From assembly GCA_000955785.1 (NCBI GenBank), contig JYOD01000113.1, positions 1 to 64,000 on the forward strand: 64,000 nucleotides of DNA. Direction: 5' to 3'. Below the pieces are notes generated by a model. It was not told where the DNA came from and made no database searches. It worked only from the letters and a program-made list of their open reading frames with translations. Shown here piece after piece: positions 8,726 to 17,201 of this stretch; position 1 is the stretch's first letter; every line of letters begins with the position of its first letter. Source of the stretch: Burkholderiaceae bacterium 16 (lineage in GTDB: Bacteria; Pseudomonadota; Gammaproteobacteria; Burkholderiales; Burkholderiaceae). The position numbers were made by a program, and so were the translations under genes.

Positions 8726-9400
8726 GTGCGCTTGTTGCTGGTGGAAGACGAGATTGAACTGGCGCGCTGGGTGGCGCGCGCACTGGAGCAAGGCGGCTTC
8801 GTGATCGAGCACGTGGCCGACGGCCTGCAGGCCGAGGCGCGCCTGATGGCCGAGGAATACGATGTGGTGGTGCTGGACCTCCGCCTGCCCGGCAAGGACG
8901 GCCTGGCCGTGCTCAAGTCCATGCGCGGGCGCGACGACCGCACGCCGGTGCTGATCCTGACCGCGCAGGACACGCTCGACGAGCGCGTGCGTGGCCTCAA
9001 CCTCGGCGCCGACGACTACCTGCCCAAGCCCTTCGCCATTGCCGAACTCGAAGCCCGCATCCTGGCGCTGATCCGGCGCAGCCGGGGGCGTGCCCACCCG
9101 CGCCTGCAATGCGGCACGCTGGTATTCGACGGCGAGACCCGCAGCTTCACGCTGGCCGGCGCGCCGCTGGCGCTGACGCCGCGCGAGTCGACCCTGCTGG
9201 GCGCGCTGCTGGCCAAGAGCGGCCAGCCGCTCACCAAGGCGCAACTGCTCGACAAGGTGTTCTCGCTCGACGCCGACGTCAGCCCGGACGCCATCGAAGT
9301 GCTGGTCTACCGGCTGCGCAAGAAGCTCTCCGGCCACGGCGTGACCATCGTCACGCTGCGCGGCTTCGGCTACCTGCTGGAACCGGAAGGTCAGCCCTGA
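8726..9400 (+). CDS. tctD: OmpR-family response regulator TctD
   Basis: The start is GTG 8726, preceded by a strong AGGGGAGGA five bases away. This gives 224 residues and places the receiver N-terminus VRLLLVEDE exactly where expected. The receiver has the acidic pair near residues 8-9, phospho-acceptor Asp51 (VVLDLRLPGKDG) and the Lys of the PKPF motif. The C-terminal winged helix has PRESTLLGALLAKSG and the recognition segment AIEVLVYRLRKKL. It is homologous to TctD, which controls tricarboxylate transport genes. It overlaps tctE by one base and lies upstream of tctCBA. The 11-bp direct repeat upstream of tctC is a plausible target. Confidence 0.92.
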   Translation: MRLLLVEDEIELARWVARALEQGGFVIEHVADGLQAEARLMAEEYDVVVLDLRLPGKDGLAVLKSMRGRDDRTPVLILTAQDTLDERVRGLNLGADDYLPKPFAIAELEARILALIRRSRGRAHPRLQCGTLVFDGETRSFTLAGAPLALTPRESTLLGALLAKSGQPLTKAQLLDKVFSLDADVSPDAIEVLVYRLRKKLSGHGVTIVTLRGFGYLLEPEGQP

Positions 9401-10869
9401 TGCTGCGCCGCCTGCCACGGCACTGGCTGCGGCGCTGGCTGCGGGGCAGCCTGCGCCGCCAGTTGCTGTTGCTGCTGGTGCCCGCGCTGGCGGCAATGAT
9501 GGCGCTCGACACCTGGCTGACCTATGGCACGCTGCGCGACGCCGCCAACGCCGCCTACGACCGCTCGCTGTACGGCTCGGTGCGCGCCATCGACAATGCC
9601 ATCGGCATGGCCGGCGAAAGCGTGCAGATCGCGCTGCCGGACGCCGCCATGGAGATGTTCGAGACCGCGGCGCAGACCCACGTCTTCTACCGTGTATCGC
9701 TGGAACGCAATGGCCGGATCGAAACCGTCACCGGCTACGATGACCTGCCGCTGCCCAAGGGTGGGATCGCCAGCAACCAGCCGCATTTCTACGATGCCGA
9801 CTATCGCGGCGACCCGGTGCGCATTGCCGTGCTTGCGCATCCGGTGTACCGGCCCAACGCGCATATGCGTGTCATCGTGCAGGTGGCGGAAACCGCCGAG
9901 CCGCGCTTCGAACTCATCGCCACCGTGTGGCGCGGCGCGCTGGCGCGCGGCGTGCTGCTGATCCTGGTCAGCGCCGGCATCCTCGTGGCCGGCATCACCT
10001 ATGTGCTGCGCCCGCTGGCACGCGTGCGCGACGATGTGCAGGCACGTTCCGCCGGCGACCTGACGCCGCTGGCCTTCGACCACGTGCCGATGGAAGTCCG
10101 CCCGCTGGTGGACGCCGTCAACCTGCATGTCTCGCGCTCCGACGCGATGACGCAGGCCCAGGCGCAGTTCATTGCCGACGCGGCCCACCAGTTGCGCACG
10201 CCGCTGGCCATCCTCAAGACGCAAGCCGAGTTTGCCCAGCGCCAGCTTTGCGCCAGCGCCGATCCCGCTCACGCGCGGGATGCCGCCGGGGAGGCGGTAG
10301 GCGGCATCGTCACGCAACTGGAGCAGGCCGCGCGCCTGACCAACCAGCTGCTGGCGCTGGCGCGCGTACGGCAACACCCGGGCAGCGACACGCCTGGCGA
10401 CGCCGAACCGCTGGACCTGATCGACGCCGTGGCCGTGGCTGAGCAGGTGGCGCTGGACTACTTGCCGCTGGCGCGCGGCAAGCAGCAGGATTTTGGCTGG
10501 GAGCGGCCGCAGGGGCTGGCGCTGCCGGTACGGGCCGATGCCGCGCTGCTGCGCGAGGCTTTTGCCAATCTTGTCCACAACGCGATCCAGTATTCGCCGC
10601 GCGGCAGCCGGATCACGCTTTCCGCCGCGCGTTTCGCGGAAAGCGCCTGCCTGGTGGTGGAGGACGATGGGCCGGGCATTCCTGCCGAGGAGCGCGAAAA
10701 GGTATTTGCGCGGTTCTACCGGCGGGTCGGGAATGTCGAGCCGGGCTCCGGCCTGGGACTGGCGATTTCCCGCGAGATGGCTGCGCGGTTCGGGGGGACG
10801 GTGGAGCTGGGGGTTGCGGTGCAGGGCAAAGGGGTTCGGGCGGTGCTGGCGCTGCCGATCGGGGAATGA
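9400..10869 (+). CDS. tctE: sensor histidine kinase TctE
   Basis: 489 residues; ATG shares one base with the tctD stop (TGATG), so the two are coupled. It has an Arg-rich N-terminus, TM1 near residues 22-42, a periplasmic sensor region of about 140 residues, TM2 near residues 183-205, and a HAMP-like linker. In the dimerisation domain, phospho-acceptor His263 lies in ADAAHQLRTPLAIL. ATPase boxes follow: N box FANLVHNAIQYS and G boxes DDGPGIP and GSGLGLAI. It should sense tricarboxylates or related acids, possibly with a periplasmic binding protein, and phosphorylate TctD. About 370 bases separate it from tctC. Confidence 0.92.
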   Translation: MLRRLPRHWLRRWLRGSLRRQLLLLLVPALAAMMALDTWLTYGTLRDAANAAYDRSLYGSVRAIDNAIGMAGESVQIALPDAAMEMFETAAQTHVFYRVSLERNGRIETVTGYDDLPLPKGGIASNQPHFYDADYRGDPVRIAVLAHPVYRPNAHMRVIVQVAETAEPRFELIATVWRGALARGVLLILVSAGILVAGITYVLRPLARVRDDVQARSAGDLTPLAFDHVPMEVRPLVDAVNLHVSRSDAMTQAQAQFIADAAHQLRTPLAILKTQAEFAQRQLCASADPAHARDAAGEAVGGIVTQLEQAARLTNQLLALARVRQHPGSDTPGDAEPLDLIDAVAVAEQVALDYLPLARGKQQDFGWERPQGLALPVRADAALLREAFANLVHNAIQYSPRGSRITLSAARFAESACLVVEDDGPGIPAEEREKVFARFYRRVGNVEPGSGLGLAISREMAARFGGTVELGVAVQGKGVRAVLALPIGE

Positions 10870-10956
10870 GAGGGCGCCAGAAAGACCAAAAAGTCCAAAA
10901 GAACCAATTGTCCATACATCCACCCCCACGTAAACCCCACCCCATTCCCTGACAAA

Positions 10957-10991
10957 TTGACAGCCTTTTGACAGTTTCTACCCCCTAGAAT
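10957..10991 (+). promoter_or_regulatory. Pho-box-like direct repeat plus -10 upstream of tctC
   Basis: TTGACAG occurs at 10957-10963 and again at 10968-10974, exactly 11 bp apart. The 18-bp block matches the reverse-complemented E. coli Pho box at 14 of 18 positions as I align it. After 11 more bases comes TAGAAT (10986-10991), a good -10, while no -35 sits at the normal 17-base spacing. That is the layout of PhoB/OmpR-family activated promoters. The activator could be TctD or PhoB. The transcript would have a leader of about 240 bases before tctC. Confidence 0.55.
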
Positions 10992-11240
10992 CGCGCCATG
11001 GTCGCCGTACCGGCCAGACCAAGTCAGAAAACCAAAGAACAAGTCCGGCATGCAAGCGCTGCCAGGGACGGGAGACAACGCCAAGCCGGCCGCTCAACGC
11101 ACGCAGCGCCGGCGCACCGCACGACTCTCCCGCCCCAGACAGCCAGCTTCACCGCCAGCCGGACACCTCCGGGTCGGTCCTCGCCAGCATCGCCGGCAAC
11201 CGTTCACCGGCAATCCTCTGAAAAAGAACAGGAGACCGTA

Positions 11241-12209
11241 ATGCGTCGTTCGATTCATCGCTTTGCCCACGTCGTCATGGCTTCGGCCGCGATCACCGCC
11301 ACCGTGGCTGCCGCGCCCGCGTTCGCGCTCGACAGCGTGAAGTTCATGATCGGCGCCAACCCGGGCGGCGGCTTCGACCAGACCGGCCGCTCGCTGGGCG
11401 CGGCGCTGGTTGCCGCCGGCGTGGCCAAGACGGCCTCCTACGACAACAAGGGCGGCGCGGGCGGCACCATCGGCCTGACGCAGTTCGTCAATACCGACAA
11501 GGGCAACCCGAACGCGATGATCGTCACCGGCGCGGTGATGGTGGGCGCGATCGAAACCAACAAGCCGCCGGTCACGCTGAAGAACGCGACCCCGATCGCA
11601 CGCCTGTTCGCCGACACCATGGTGATCACGGTGCCGGCCAGCTCGCCGCTGAAGTCCATCAAGGACCTGACCACGCAACTCAAGGCCAACCCGGGCAGCG
11701 TCAGCTGGGGCGGCGGCTCCAAGGGTTCGATCGACCACATCCTCGCGGGCCTGGTCGCCAAGGAAAGCGGCGTGGATCCGAAGAAGATCAACTACGTGCC
11801 GTTCCAGGGCGGTGGCGAAGCCTCGGCCTCGATCCTGGGCGGTCACGTGACGGTCGGCATCGCCGGCGTGTCCGAGTTCCTGCCCTTTATCAAGAGCGGC
11901 AAGATGCGCGCGCTGGCCGTGACCTCCAAGGAACGCACCGCCGATATCCCGACCCTGAAAGAGCAGGGCATCAACGTGGAGATCTACAACTGGCGCGGCG
12001 TGTACGGCGCGCCCGGCATCACCGCCGAGCAACGCAAGGCGCTGGTGGATGCGGTGGTGAAGGCAACCGAGACGCCGCTGTGGAAGGAAACCCTGGCCAA
12101 GAACGACTGGACCCCGTTCCTGCTGACCGGCGACGAGTTCGGCAAGTTCGTGGACAGCGAGTCGGCCCGCCTGGGTGGCACGCTGCGTGAACTGGGCGTG
12201 GCGAAGTAA
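11241..12209 (+). CDS. tctC: tricarboxylate-binding periplasmic protein TctC (Bug family)
   Basis: 322 residues from ATG 11241, with AGGAG seven bases upstream. A Sec signal peptide ends at about AFA (residue 29). The mature start LDSVKFMIGANPGGGFDQTGRSL has the ligand-pocket loop conserved in Bug/TctC solute receptors. The middle segment (VSWGGGSKGSIDHILAGLVAKESG) and the C-terminal half fit the family. It captures citrate or related tricarboxylates in the periplasm and delivers them to the TctBA membrane pair encoded downstream. Possible control: TctD/TctE through the direct repeat about 270 bases upstream. The gap to tctB holds repeats and hairpins. Confidence 0.92.
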   Translation: MRRSIHRFAHVVMASAAITATVAAAPAFALDSVKFMIGANPGGGFDQTGRSLGAALVAAGVAKTASYDNKGGAGGTIGLTQFVNTDKGNPNAMIVTGAVMVGAIETNKPPVTLKNATPIARLFADTMVITVPASSPLKSIKDLTTQLKANPGSVSWGGGSKGSIDHILAGLVAKESGVDPKKINYVPFQGGGEASASILGGHVTVGIAGVSEFLPFIKSGKMRALAVTSKERTADIPTLKEQGINVEIYNWRGVYGAPGITAEQRKALVDAVVKATETPLWKETLAKNDWTPFLLTGDEFGKFVDSESARLGGTLRELGVAK

Positions 12210-12225
12210 GCAGCCCGGTATTGCC

Positions 12226-12257
12226 GCTTCACCGCTTCATTGCTTCATTGCTTCACT
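12226..12257 (+). repeat. four tandem copies of an 8-bp unit GCTTCAYY
   Basis: Units GCTTCACC, GCTTCATT, GCTTCATT and GCTTCACT lie head to tail right after the tctC stop. It looks like a small microsatellite in the tctC-tctB gap. No function is evident. Confidence 0.75.
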
Positions 12258-12290
12258 GTTCCAACGTTTTACCTGTCGGCCCTGCCTGCG

Positions 12291-12313
12291 GCGCACCGTA
12301 ACGCCCGGTGCGC
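12291..12313 (+). repeat. intercistronic hairpin between tctC and tctB
   Basis: GCGCACCG (12291-12298) and CGGTGCGC (12306-12313) form an 8-bp stem with a 7-base loop and no T-run after it. It could stabilise the tctC part of the message, a common way to make more binding protein than membrane subunits. That role is inference. Confidence 0.45.
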
Positions 12314-12467
12314 ATGCAGCAGGCGGGGGTCCGGTGTCCACCTGCGATACCCAAAAACCAAACTACAAATCGCCGGGCCCCCGCCTTAAGCGGGGACGAC
12401 AAACCGCGGCAAGCCAAGGGTCGGCCAACACGACCGCAGGCGCCGCATGAAGGAGCCACTTCACATC

Positions 12468-12941
12468 ATGAAACCCTCGCACCTGGCGATCGGCATTGCC
12501 GTATTGCTGCTCTCCGTTTTCTACTTCGTCGGCCTGTCGGGCATCTCCGGCGACGAAGGCTATGCCGGCCTGTCGCCGCGCTTCATGCCGACGTTGGTCG
12601 CCATCGGCCTGGCCGTGTGCGGCGCGGCGCTGACCTGGCAGGGCCTTCGCGGCGGCTTTCGCAATATGCCGGAAGAAGACGCCGAACTGCCCGACGCCCC
12701 GCATAACTTCCGCGGCTTCCTGTGGGTGGCCGCCGGCCTGGTGGCCAACATGGCGCTGATCGGCACGCTGGGCTTCGTGCTGGCGTCGACCCTGCTGATG
12801 GTCTGCGTGGCACGCGGCTACGGCAGCAAGCGCTTCCTGCGCGATGGCCTGATTGGCCTGTGCATTACGTTGCCGATGTGGGCACTGTTTGAATTCCTGC
12901 TCGGCATCAATTTGCCGCTGCTGCCCGTCGCCGGGCTCTGA
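12468..12941 (+). CDS. tctB: small membrane subunit TctB
   Basis: 157 residues from ATG 12468 (MKPSHLAIG...); ATG 12447 in the same frame is possible, and the AGGAG at 12451-12455 favours the later start. Four hydrophobic segments are visible (about residues 6-24, 40-58, 80-102 and 122-150), typical of TctB. The conserved FMPTLVAIGLAV motif after TM1 is present. It partners TctA in the Na+- or H+-driven tripartite tricarboxylate transporter. It ends 16 bases before tctA. Confidence 0.88.
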   Translation: MKPSHLAIGIAVLLLSVFYFVGLSGISGDEGYAGLSPRFMPTLVAIGLAVCGAALTWQGLRGGFRNMPEEDAELPDAPHNFRGFLWVAAGLVANMALIGTLGFVLASTLLMVCVARGYGSKRFLRDGLIGLCITLPMWALFEFLLGINLPLLPVAGL

Positions 12942-12957
12942 ACGGAGCTGATGATCC

Positions 12958-14472
12958 ATGGATACTCTCAACCTGCTGATGCATGGCTTTGCCATCGCCA
13001 TCACGCCAATCAACCTGATGTGGGCCCTGGTGGGCTGCTTCCTGGGCACCGCCATCGGCGTGCTGCCGGGCATCGGCCCGGCACTGACCGTGGCGATGTT
13101 GCTGCCGCTGACTGCCAAGGTGGAACCCACCGCCGCGCTGATCATGTTCGCCGGCATCTACTACGGCGCCATGTACGGCGGCTCCACCACCTCCATCCTG
13201 ATGAACACGCCGGGCGAATCGTCGACCATGGTCACGGCGATGGAAGGCAACCTGATGGCCAAGAGCGGCCGCGCCGGCCCGGCGCTGGCCACCGCGGCCA
13301 TCGGCTCCTTCGTGGCGGGCACGATCGGCACGGTGCTGCTGTCGATGTTCGCGCCGGTGGCGGCCGACGTGGCGCTGCAGTTCGGTCCCGGCGAATACTT
13401 CATGATCATGCTGCTGGCCTTCACCACGGTGTCGGCGGTGCTGGGTTCGTCGTTGCTGCGCGGCATGACCAGCCTGTTCCTTGGCCTGGGCATCGGCCTG
13501 ATCGGCATGGATTCGCTGTCGGGCCAGACCCGTTACTCGATGAACGTACAGGAACTGTACGACGGCATCGATATCGTGGTGGTCGCGGTGGGCCTGTTCG
13601 CGGTGGGCGAGGCGCTGTTCAATGCCTTCTTCCCGCAGCCGGACGGCAGCTTCAACAGGCTCAGCTCGATCATGATGACCAAATCGGATTGGAAGCGCTC
13701 GGTGCCGGCATGGATCCGCGGCACCATCATCGGCTTCCCGTTCGGCCTGATCCCGGCTGGCGGCGCTGAGATCCCGACCTTCCTGTCGTACGCCACCGAG
13801 AAAAAGCTGTCCAAGCACAAGGGCGAGTTCGGCACGGTAGGCGCGATCGAAGGCGTGGCCGGCCCCGAGGCCGCCAACAACGCCGCGGTGACTGCCACCC
13901 TGGCACCGCTGCTCACGCTGGGCATCCCGACCTCGAACACCACCGCGATCCTGCTGGCGGCGTTCCAGAACTACAACCTGCAGCCGGGCCCGATGCTGTT
14001 CCAGACGTCGGGCGACCTGGTGTGGGGCCTGCTGGCTTCGCTCTACATCGGCAACGTGATGCTGCTGGTGCTGAACCTGCCGGCCATCGGCCTGTGGGTG
14101 CGCATGCTGCGCATTCCCACGCCGCTGCTGTACGGCGGCATCCTGATCTTCGCGGGCCTGGGCGCCTACGGCATCCGCCAGTCGTGGTTCGACCTGCTGC
14201 TGCTGTTTGTGATAGGCGTGCTGGGCATGGCCATGCGCCGCTTCGACTTCCCCACCGCGCCGGTGATCGTGGGCATGATCCTGGGACCGATCGCGGAGAA
14301 GCAGTTGCGCAATGCGCTGTCGATCAGCCAGGGCGACTGGTCGATCTTCGTGACCCAGCCGATCTCGGCCACCATCCTGGCCATGACGGTAGCGGTGGTG
14401 CTGATCCCGCGCATCCTGGGCTGGCTGGCCCGGCGCTCGGCACGCGGCAAAGTGGCTGACGCCACAGGTTGA
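12958..14472 (+). CDS. tctA: large membrane subunit TctA of the tripartite tricarboxylate transporter
   Basis: 504 residues, the standard TctA length, with about 12 transmembrane helices. Signature segments include [21 protein letters not shown] and [19 protein letters not shown] near the N-terminus. The internally repeated half shows [28 protein letters not shown], the second copy of the glycine-rich motif. It forms the translocation channel for the tricarboxylate delivered by TctC. A GGAG lies 11 bases upstream of ATG 12958. It is the last gene of tctCBA, followed by a strong terminator. Confidence 0.95.
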   Translation: MDTLNLLMHGFAIAITPINLMWALVGCFLGTAIGVLPGIGPALTVAMLLPLTAKVEPTAALIMFAGIYYGAMYGGSTTSILMNTPGESSTMVTAMEGNLMAKSGRAGPALATAAIGSFVAGTIGTVLLSMFAPVAADVALQFGPGEYFMIMLLAFTTVSAVLGSSLLRGMTSLFLGLGIGLIGMDSLSGQTRYSMNVQELYDGIDIVVVAVGLFAVGEALFNAFFPQPDGSFNRLSSIMMTKSDWKRSVPAWIRGTIIGFPFGLIPAGGAEIPTFLSYATEKKLSKHKGEFGTVGAIEGVAGPEAANNAAVTATLAPLLTLGIPTSNTTAILLAAFQNYNLQPGPMLFQTSGDLVWGLLASLYIGNVMLLVLNLPAIGLWVRMLRIPTPLLYGGILIFAGLGAYGIRQSWFDLLLLFVIGVLGMAMRRFDFPTAPVIVGMILGPIAEKQLRNALSISQGDWSIFVTQPISATILAMTVAVVLIPRILGWLARRSARGKVADATG

Positions 14473-14490
14473 TTAGCGCAAAATACGGGC

Positions 14491-14526
14491 AAGGCCCGGC
14501 ACTCCAGGGTGCCGGGCCTTTTCATT
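14491..14526 (+). terminator. intrinsic terminator after tctCBA
   Basis: AAGGCCCGGCAC (14491-14502) and GTGCCGGGCCTT (14509-14520) form a perfect 12-bp stem with a 6-base loop, followed by a T-rich tail (TTCATTT). It ends the tctCBA transcript. Confidence 0.85.
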
Positions 14527-14616
14527 TCTGGCGCCATGGCATCGGCGCCTTTGTCTCTACATTGCGCTCCATCACAAGAACACCGCGCCGGCGCCCGCGC
14601 GCCAGGCCGCTGCGAC

Positions 14617-15675
14617 ATGCCTTCTCTTCTTCACCGCTGGCGTCCGGTCCTGCTGACGCTGCTGCTCGGCCTGGCCGCCGCGCTGCTCTGCACGCTGCTT
14701 CACACGCCCCTGCCATGGATGATCGGCCCGTTGCTGGCGGTGGCCACCGCGCGCATGCGCGGCGCCGACCTGCGCGCGCCCACGCAGGCGCGCAATGCCG
14801 GGCAGTGGGCCATCGGGACATCGCTCGGGCTGTACTTCACCTCCGATGTGGTGGGGCATCTGCTGGAGTACCTGCCGTATATCGTGGCGGGTTCGCTGTT
14901 CGCGCTGGTGCTCGGCTGCGGCGGCGCGTTCCTGCTGCGCAGGAGCACGGGCGTGGCGTTCAAGACGGCGTACTTCTCCACTGCCATCGGCGGCGCCTCG
15001 GAGATGGCAAATCTGGCCGAGCGCAACGGCGCGCGCATCGACCAGGTGGCCGCCGCGCATTCGCTGCGCGTGCTGATGGTGGTGGTGGCGGTGCCCGCGC
15101 TGTTCCAGTACGGCGGCATCCACGGGCTCGATCCCTATATCCCCGGTCCGCGCACGGTGGACTACCTGGGGCTGCTGGGGCTGATCGCGATCACCGTCAG
15201 CGTGGCGCTAGTGCTCAAGCGCTTCAACCTGCCCAATCCCTTCGTGATCGGCACGCTGCTGGCGGCAGCGGTGCTGACCGCCTCGGGCGTGGAACTGTCG
15301 GCCATCCCCACCTGGATGAGCCGCGCCGGCCAGTTGCTGATCGGGGTTTCGCTGGGCGCGCGCTTCTCGCGCGACTTCCTCCACACGGCGCCACGCTTTC
15401 TCACCGGCGTGGCGCTGTACACGCTGGTCGCGCTGGTGCTCTCCGCGCTGTTCGGCTGGGCCCTGTCGGCGCTGTCTGGCGTGCATCCGGCCACCGCCAT
15501 CCTCGGCACCACGCCCGGCGGCATCGCGGAGATGTGCATCACCGCCAAGGTGCTGGAACTGGGCGTGCCGCTGGTGACGGCCTTCCACGTGATCCGGATG
15601 GCGTTCGTGGTGCTGTGCACCGGCCCCCTGTATCATTGGCTCAAACATCGCGCCGCGCCGGAGGAGACGGAATAG
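14617..15675 (+). CDS. AbrB-family (ammonia monooxygenase-like) membrane protein
   Basis: 352 residues from ATG 14617 (MPSLLHRW...); an in-frame ATG at 14509 lies inside the terminator, so I rejected it. About 10 hydrophobic helices occur as two similar halves, each with a PWMIGPLLA- or NPFVIGTLLAAA-like Gly/Pro motif, which defines the AbrB duplication family (COG3180). Despite the family name it is an integral membrane protein of unknown function and not the Bacillus AbrB DNA-binding protein. Its place right after tctCBA suggests, but does not show, a role in organic-acid transport. Confidence 0.85.
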   Translation: MPSLLHRWRPVLLTLLLGLAAALLCTLLHTPLPWMIGPLLAVATARMRGADLRAPTQARNAGQWAIGTSLGLYFTSDVVGHLLEYLPYIVAGSLFALVLGCGGAFLLRRSTGVAFKTAYFSTAIGGASEMANLAERNGARIDQVAAAHSLRVLMVVVAVPALFQYGGIHGLDPYIPGPRTVDYLGLLGLIAITVSVALVLKRFNLPNPFVIGTLLAAAVLTASGVELSAIPTWMSRAGQLLIGVSLGARFSRDFLHTAPRFLTGVALYTLVALVLSALFGWALSALSGVHPATAILGTTPGGIAEMCITAKVLELGVPLVTAFHVIRMAFVVLCTGPLYHWLKHRAAPEETE

Positions 15676-15714
15676 CAACCTGGCCCGGCCCCACCCCAGA
15701 CAAATGGGAGTGCC

Positions 15715-16155
15715 ATGCCAGAGTCAATGCCAAGACCCAAGCCGGAATCCAGCCTGACGCTTGCCGATATCGACGGCACCTTGCAACGGGTACTGGCGCC
15801 GTGGGTGCGCCAGCTCGGCCTGCGTGCCGAGGCCGTTGATGCGCAGGGCGTAACACTGCGCCTGCCTTTCGACGAATCGTTTCGCCATGCGGGTGGCGTG
15901 GTGTGCGGCCAGGTGCTGACGGCCGCCGCCGATACCGCCATGATCGTGGCGGTCGCCAGCGCGGCGGGCGGCTTCCGTCCCATGACCACCGTCACGCTGA
16001 CGACCAACTTCATGCGCCCGGTGATCGACGGCGACGTGCTGGTGCGCGCCAATGTGCTGCGCCTGGGCAAGACCGTGGTGTTCGGCGAAATCGAGTTGAC
16101 CGGCACCGACGGCAAGCTGGCCGTGCAGGCCACCACCACTTATGCGCTGCTGTAA
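15715..16155 (+). CDS. PaaI/YdiI-type hotdog-fold thioesterase
   Basis: 146 residues, the usual size of a single hotdog domain. The helix motif HAGGVVCGQVLTAAADTAMIVAV (about residues 60-82) and strand TTVTLTTNFMRPVIDGDVLVRANVLRLGKTV fit the PaaI/4HBT superfamily, which hydrolyses acyl-CoA thioesters as a tetramer in the cytosol. GGGAG lies four bases before ATG 15715. The next gene encodes a patatin-like lipase 21 bases downstream, so the two may be co-transcribed. The substrate is not predictable. Confidence 0.88.
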   Translation: MPESMPRPKPESSLTLADIDGTLQRVLAPWVRQLGLRAEAVDAQGVTLRLPFDESFRHAGGVVCGQVLTAAADTAMIVAVASAAGGFRPMTTVTLTTNFMRPVIDGDVLVRANVLRLGKTVVFGEIELTGTDGKLAVQATTTYALL

Positions 16156-16176
16156 GCGGCGCCATCACTGAATTGC

Positions 16177-17118
16177 ATGCAATCCATGTATGAGCCCCGC
16201 AGCGTAGTTCCTGCTTCCGTCCAGCCCGCCGCGGCAGCCTCGCCGTTCGACCAGGTGGTGTTCGCCGGCGGCGGCAACCGCTGCTGGTGGCAGGCGGGCT
16301 GGTGGGATACGGTGGCGCCCGAGCTGGGCCTGCGCCCGCGCGTGATCACGGGAATTTCCGCCGGCGCCGCCACGGCCTGCATGGTCTACACGCACGATTC
16401 CCGCGAGGTGATGGCGTACTACCGCGAGGTGCTTGCCGGCAACCGGCGCAATGCCTACTGGGGCAACCTGCTGAACAAGCAGCGCGTGTTCCCGCACTAC
16501 GGCATCTACCGCACCGCCCTGCTGAGCATCTTCGGCGAGGGCCGCCTGGCGCGCTTGCAGGCGGCGCCGGAAATCCGCATCGGCGTGGCCCATATCCCGC
16601 GCTGGAGCGGTCCGCGGCTGGCGGTGATGGCTGGCCTGGTGGCCTACAACATCGAGAAGCACTGGCTCAAGACGCTGCACCCGCGGCTGGGCCGCAAGCT
16701 GGGCTTCCATCCGGAGTTCGTGCGCGCGCAGGACTGCGGCTCGCCTGAGCAACTGGCCGACCTGTTGCTGCAATCTTCCTCGACGCCGCCCTTCACGCCG
16801 GTGCTCCGGCGCGACGGCCGGCCCGTGCTGGATGGAGGCATGGTCGACAACGTGCCGGTCGACGCGCTCGACGCAACGCCCGGCGACGTACTGGTGCTGG
16901 TGACGCGGCTCTATCCGCGTCCACGGCGCTTTGTTCTGCAACACGGCGCGCAGCGCCGGCTTTACCTGCAACCTTCGCAACGGGTACCGATCTCGAGCTG
17001 GGACTACACCCAGCCCGGCGCGATGACCGGTGCCTACGATCTCGGCCGGCGCGACGGGGAAACCTTTCTGCGCGAATGGCCGTCTGTCCTGAAGACGGAG
17101 CTTGGCACCGCCGCGTAG
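16177..17118 (+). CDS. patatin-like phospholipase
   Basis: 313 residues. All patatin elements are visible: the oxyanion-hole loop GGGNR (31-35), the nucleophile elbow GISAG with Ser61, and the dyad aspartate Asp219 in LDGGMVDNVP. It should be a Ser-Asp dyad lipid acyl hydrolase. No signal peptide or clear TM segment is evident, so it is probably cytosolic or peripheral. No good ribosome-binding site precedes ATG 16177; ATG 16186, three codons later, is equally possible. It probably lies in one unit with the thioesterase upstream and the flavoenzyme downstream. Confidence 0.88.
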   Translation: MQSMYEPRSVVPASVQPAAAASPFDQVVFAGGGNRCWWQAGWWDTVAPELGLRPRVITGISAGAATACMVYTHDSREVMAYYREVLAGNRRNAYWGNLLNKQRVFPHYGIYRTALLSIFGEGRLARLQAAPEIRIGVAHIPRWSGPRLAVMAGLVAYNIEKHWLKTLHPRLGRKLGFHPEFVRAQDCGSPEQLADLLLQSSSTPPFTPVLRRDGRPVLDGGMVDNVPVDALDATPGDVLVLVTRLYPRPRRFVLQHGAQRRLYLQPSQRVPISSWDYTQPGAMTGAYDLGRRDGETFLREWPSVLKTELGTAA

Positions 17119-17201
17119 CGTTCAACCAGCGCGCCGGCCGCCCTAGCGGCTCCGTCATCATGATGTGCAATGCGGCCTTCGCGCCGCAACAGGAGGCATT
17201 G

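Noticed and set aside
8437-9496. Extension of the solute-binding protein frame far upstream, across the tctD region
   Set aside because: The upstream residues are a shadow of tctD; a signal peptide marks the real start near 8437 (or 8560).
11050-11241. Possible 63-residue leader ORF before tctC
   Set aside because: Pro/Arg-rich, no ribosome-binding site, typical of random GC-rich leader sequence; the Pho-box-like element upstream explains the region better.
12226-12257. CRISPR-like array from the GCTTCAYY units
   Set aside because: Units are 8 bp and contiguous without spacers; it is a simple tandem repeat.
14509-14616. Upstream ATG for the AbrB-type protein
   Set aside because: It would start translation inside the tctCBA terminator stem and adds no conserved sequence.
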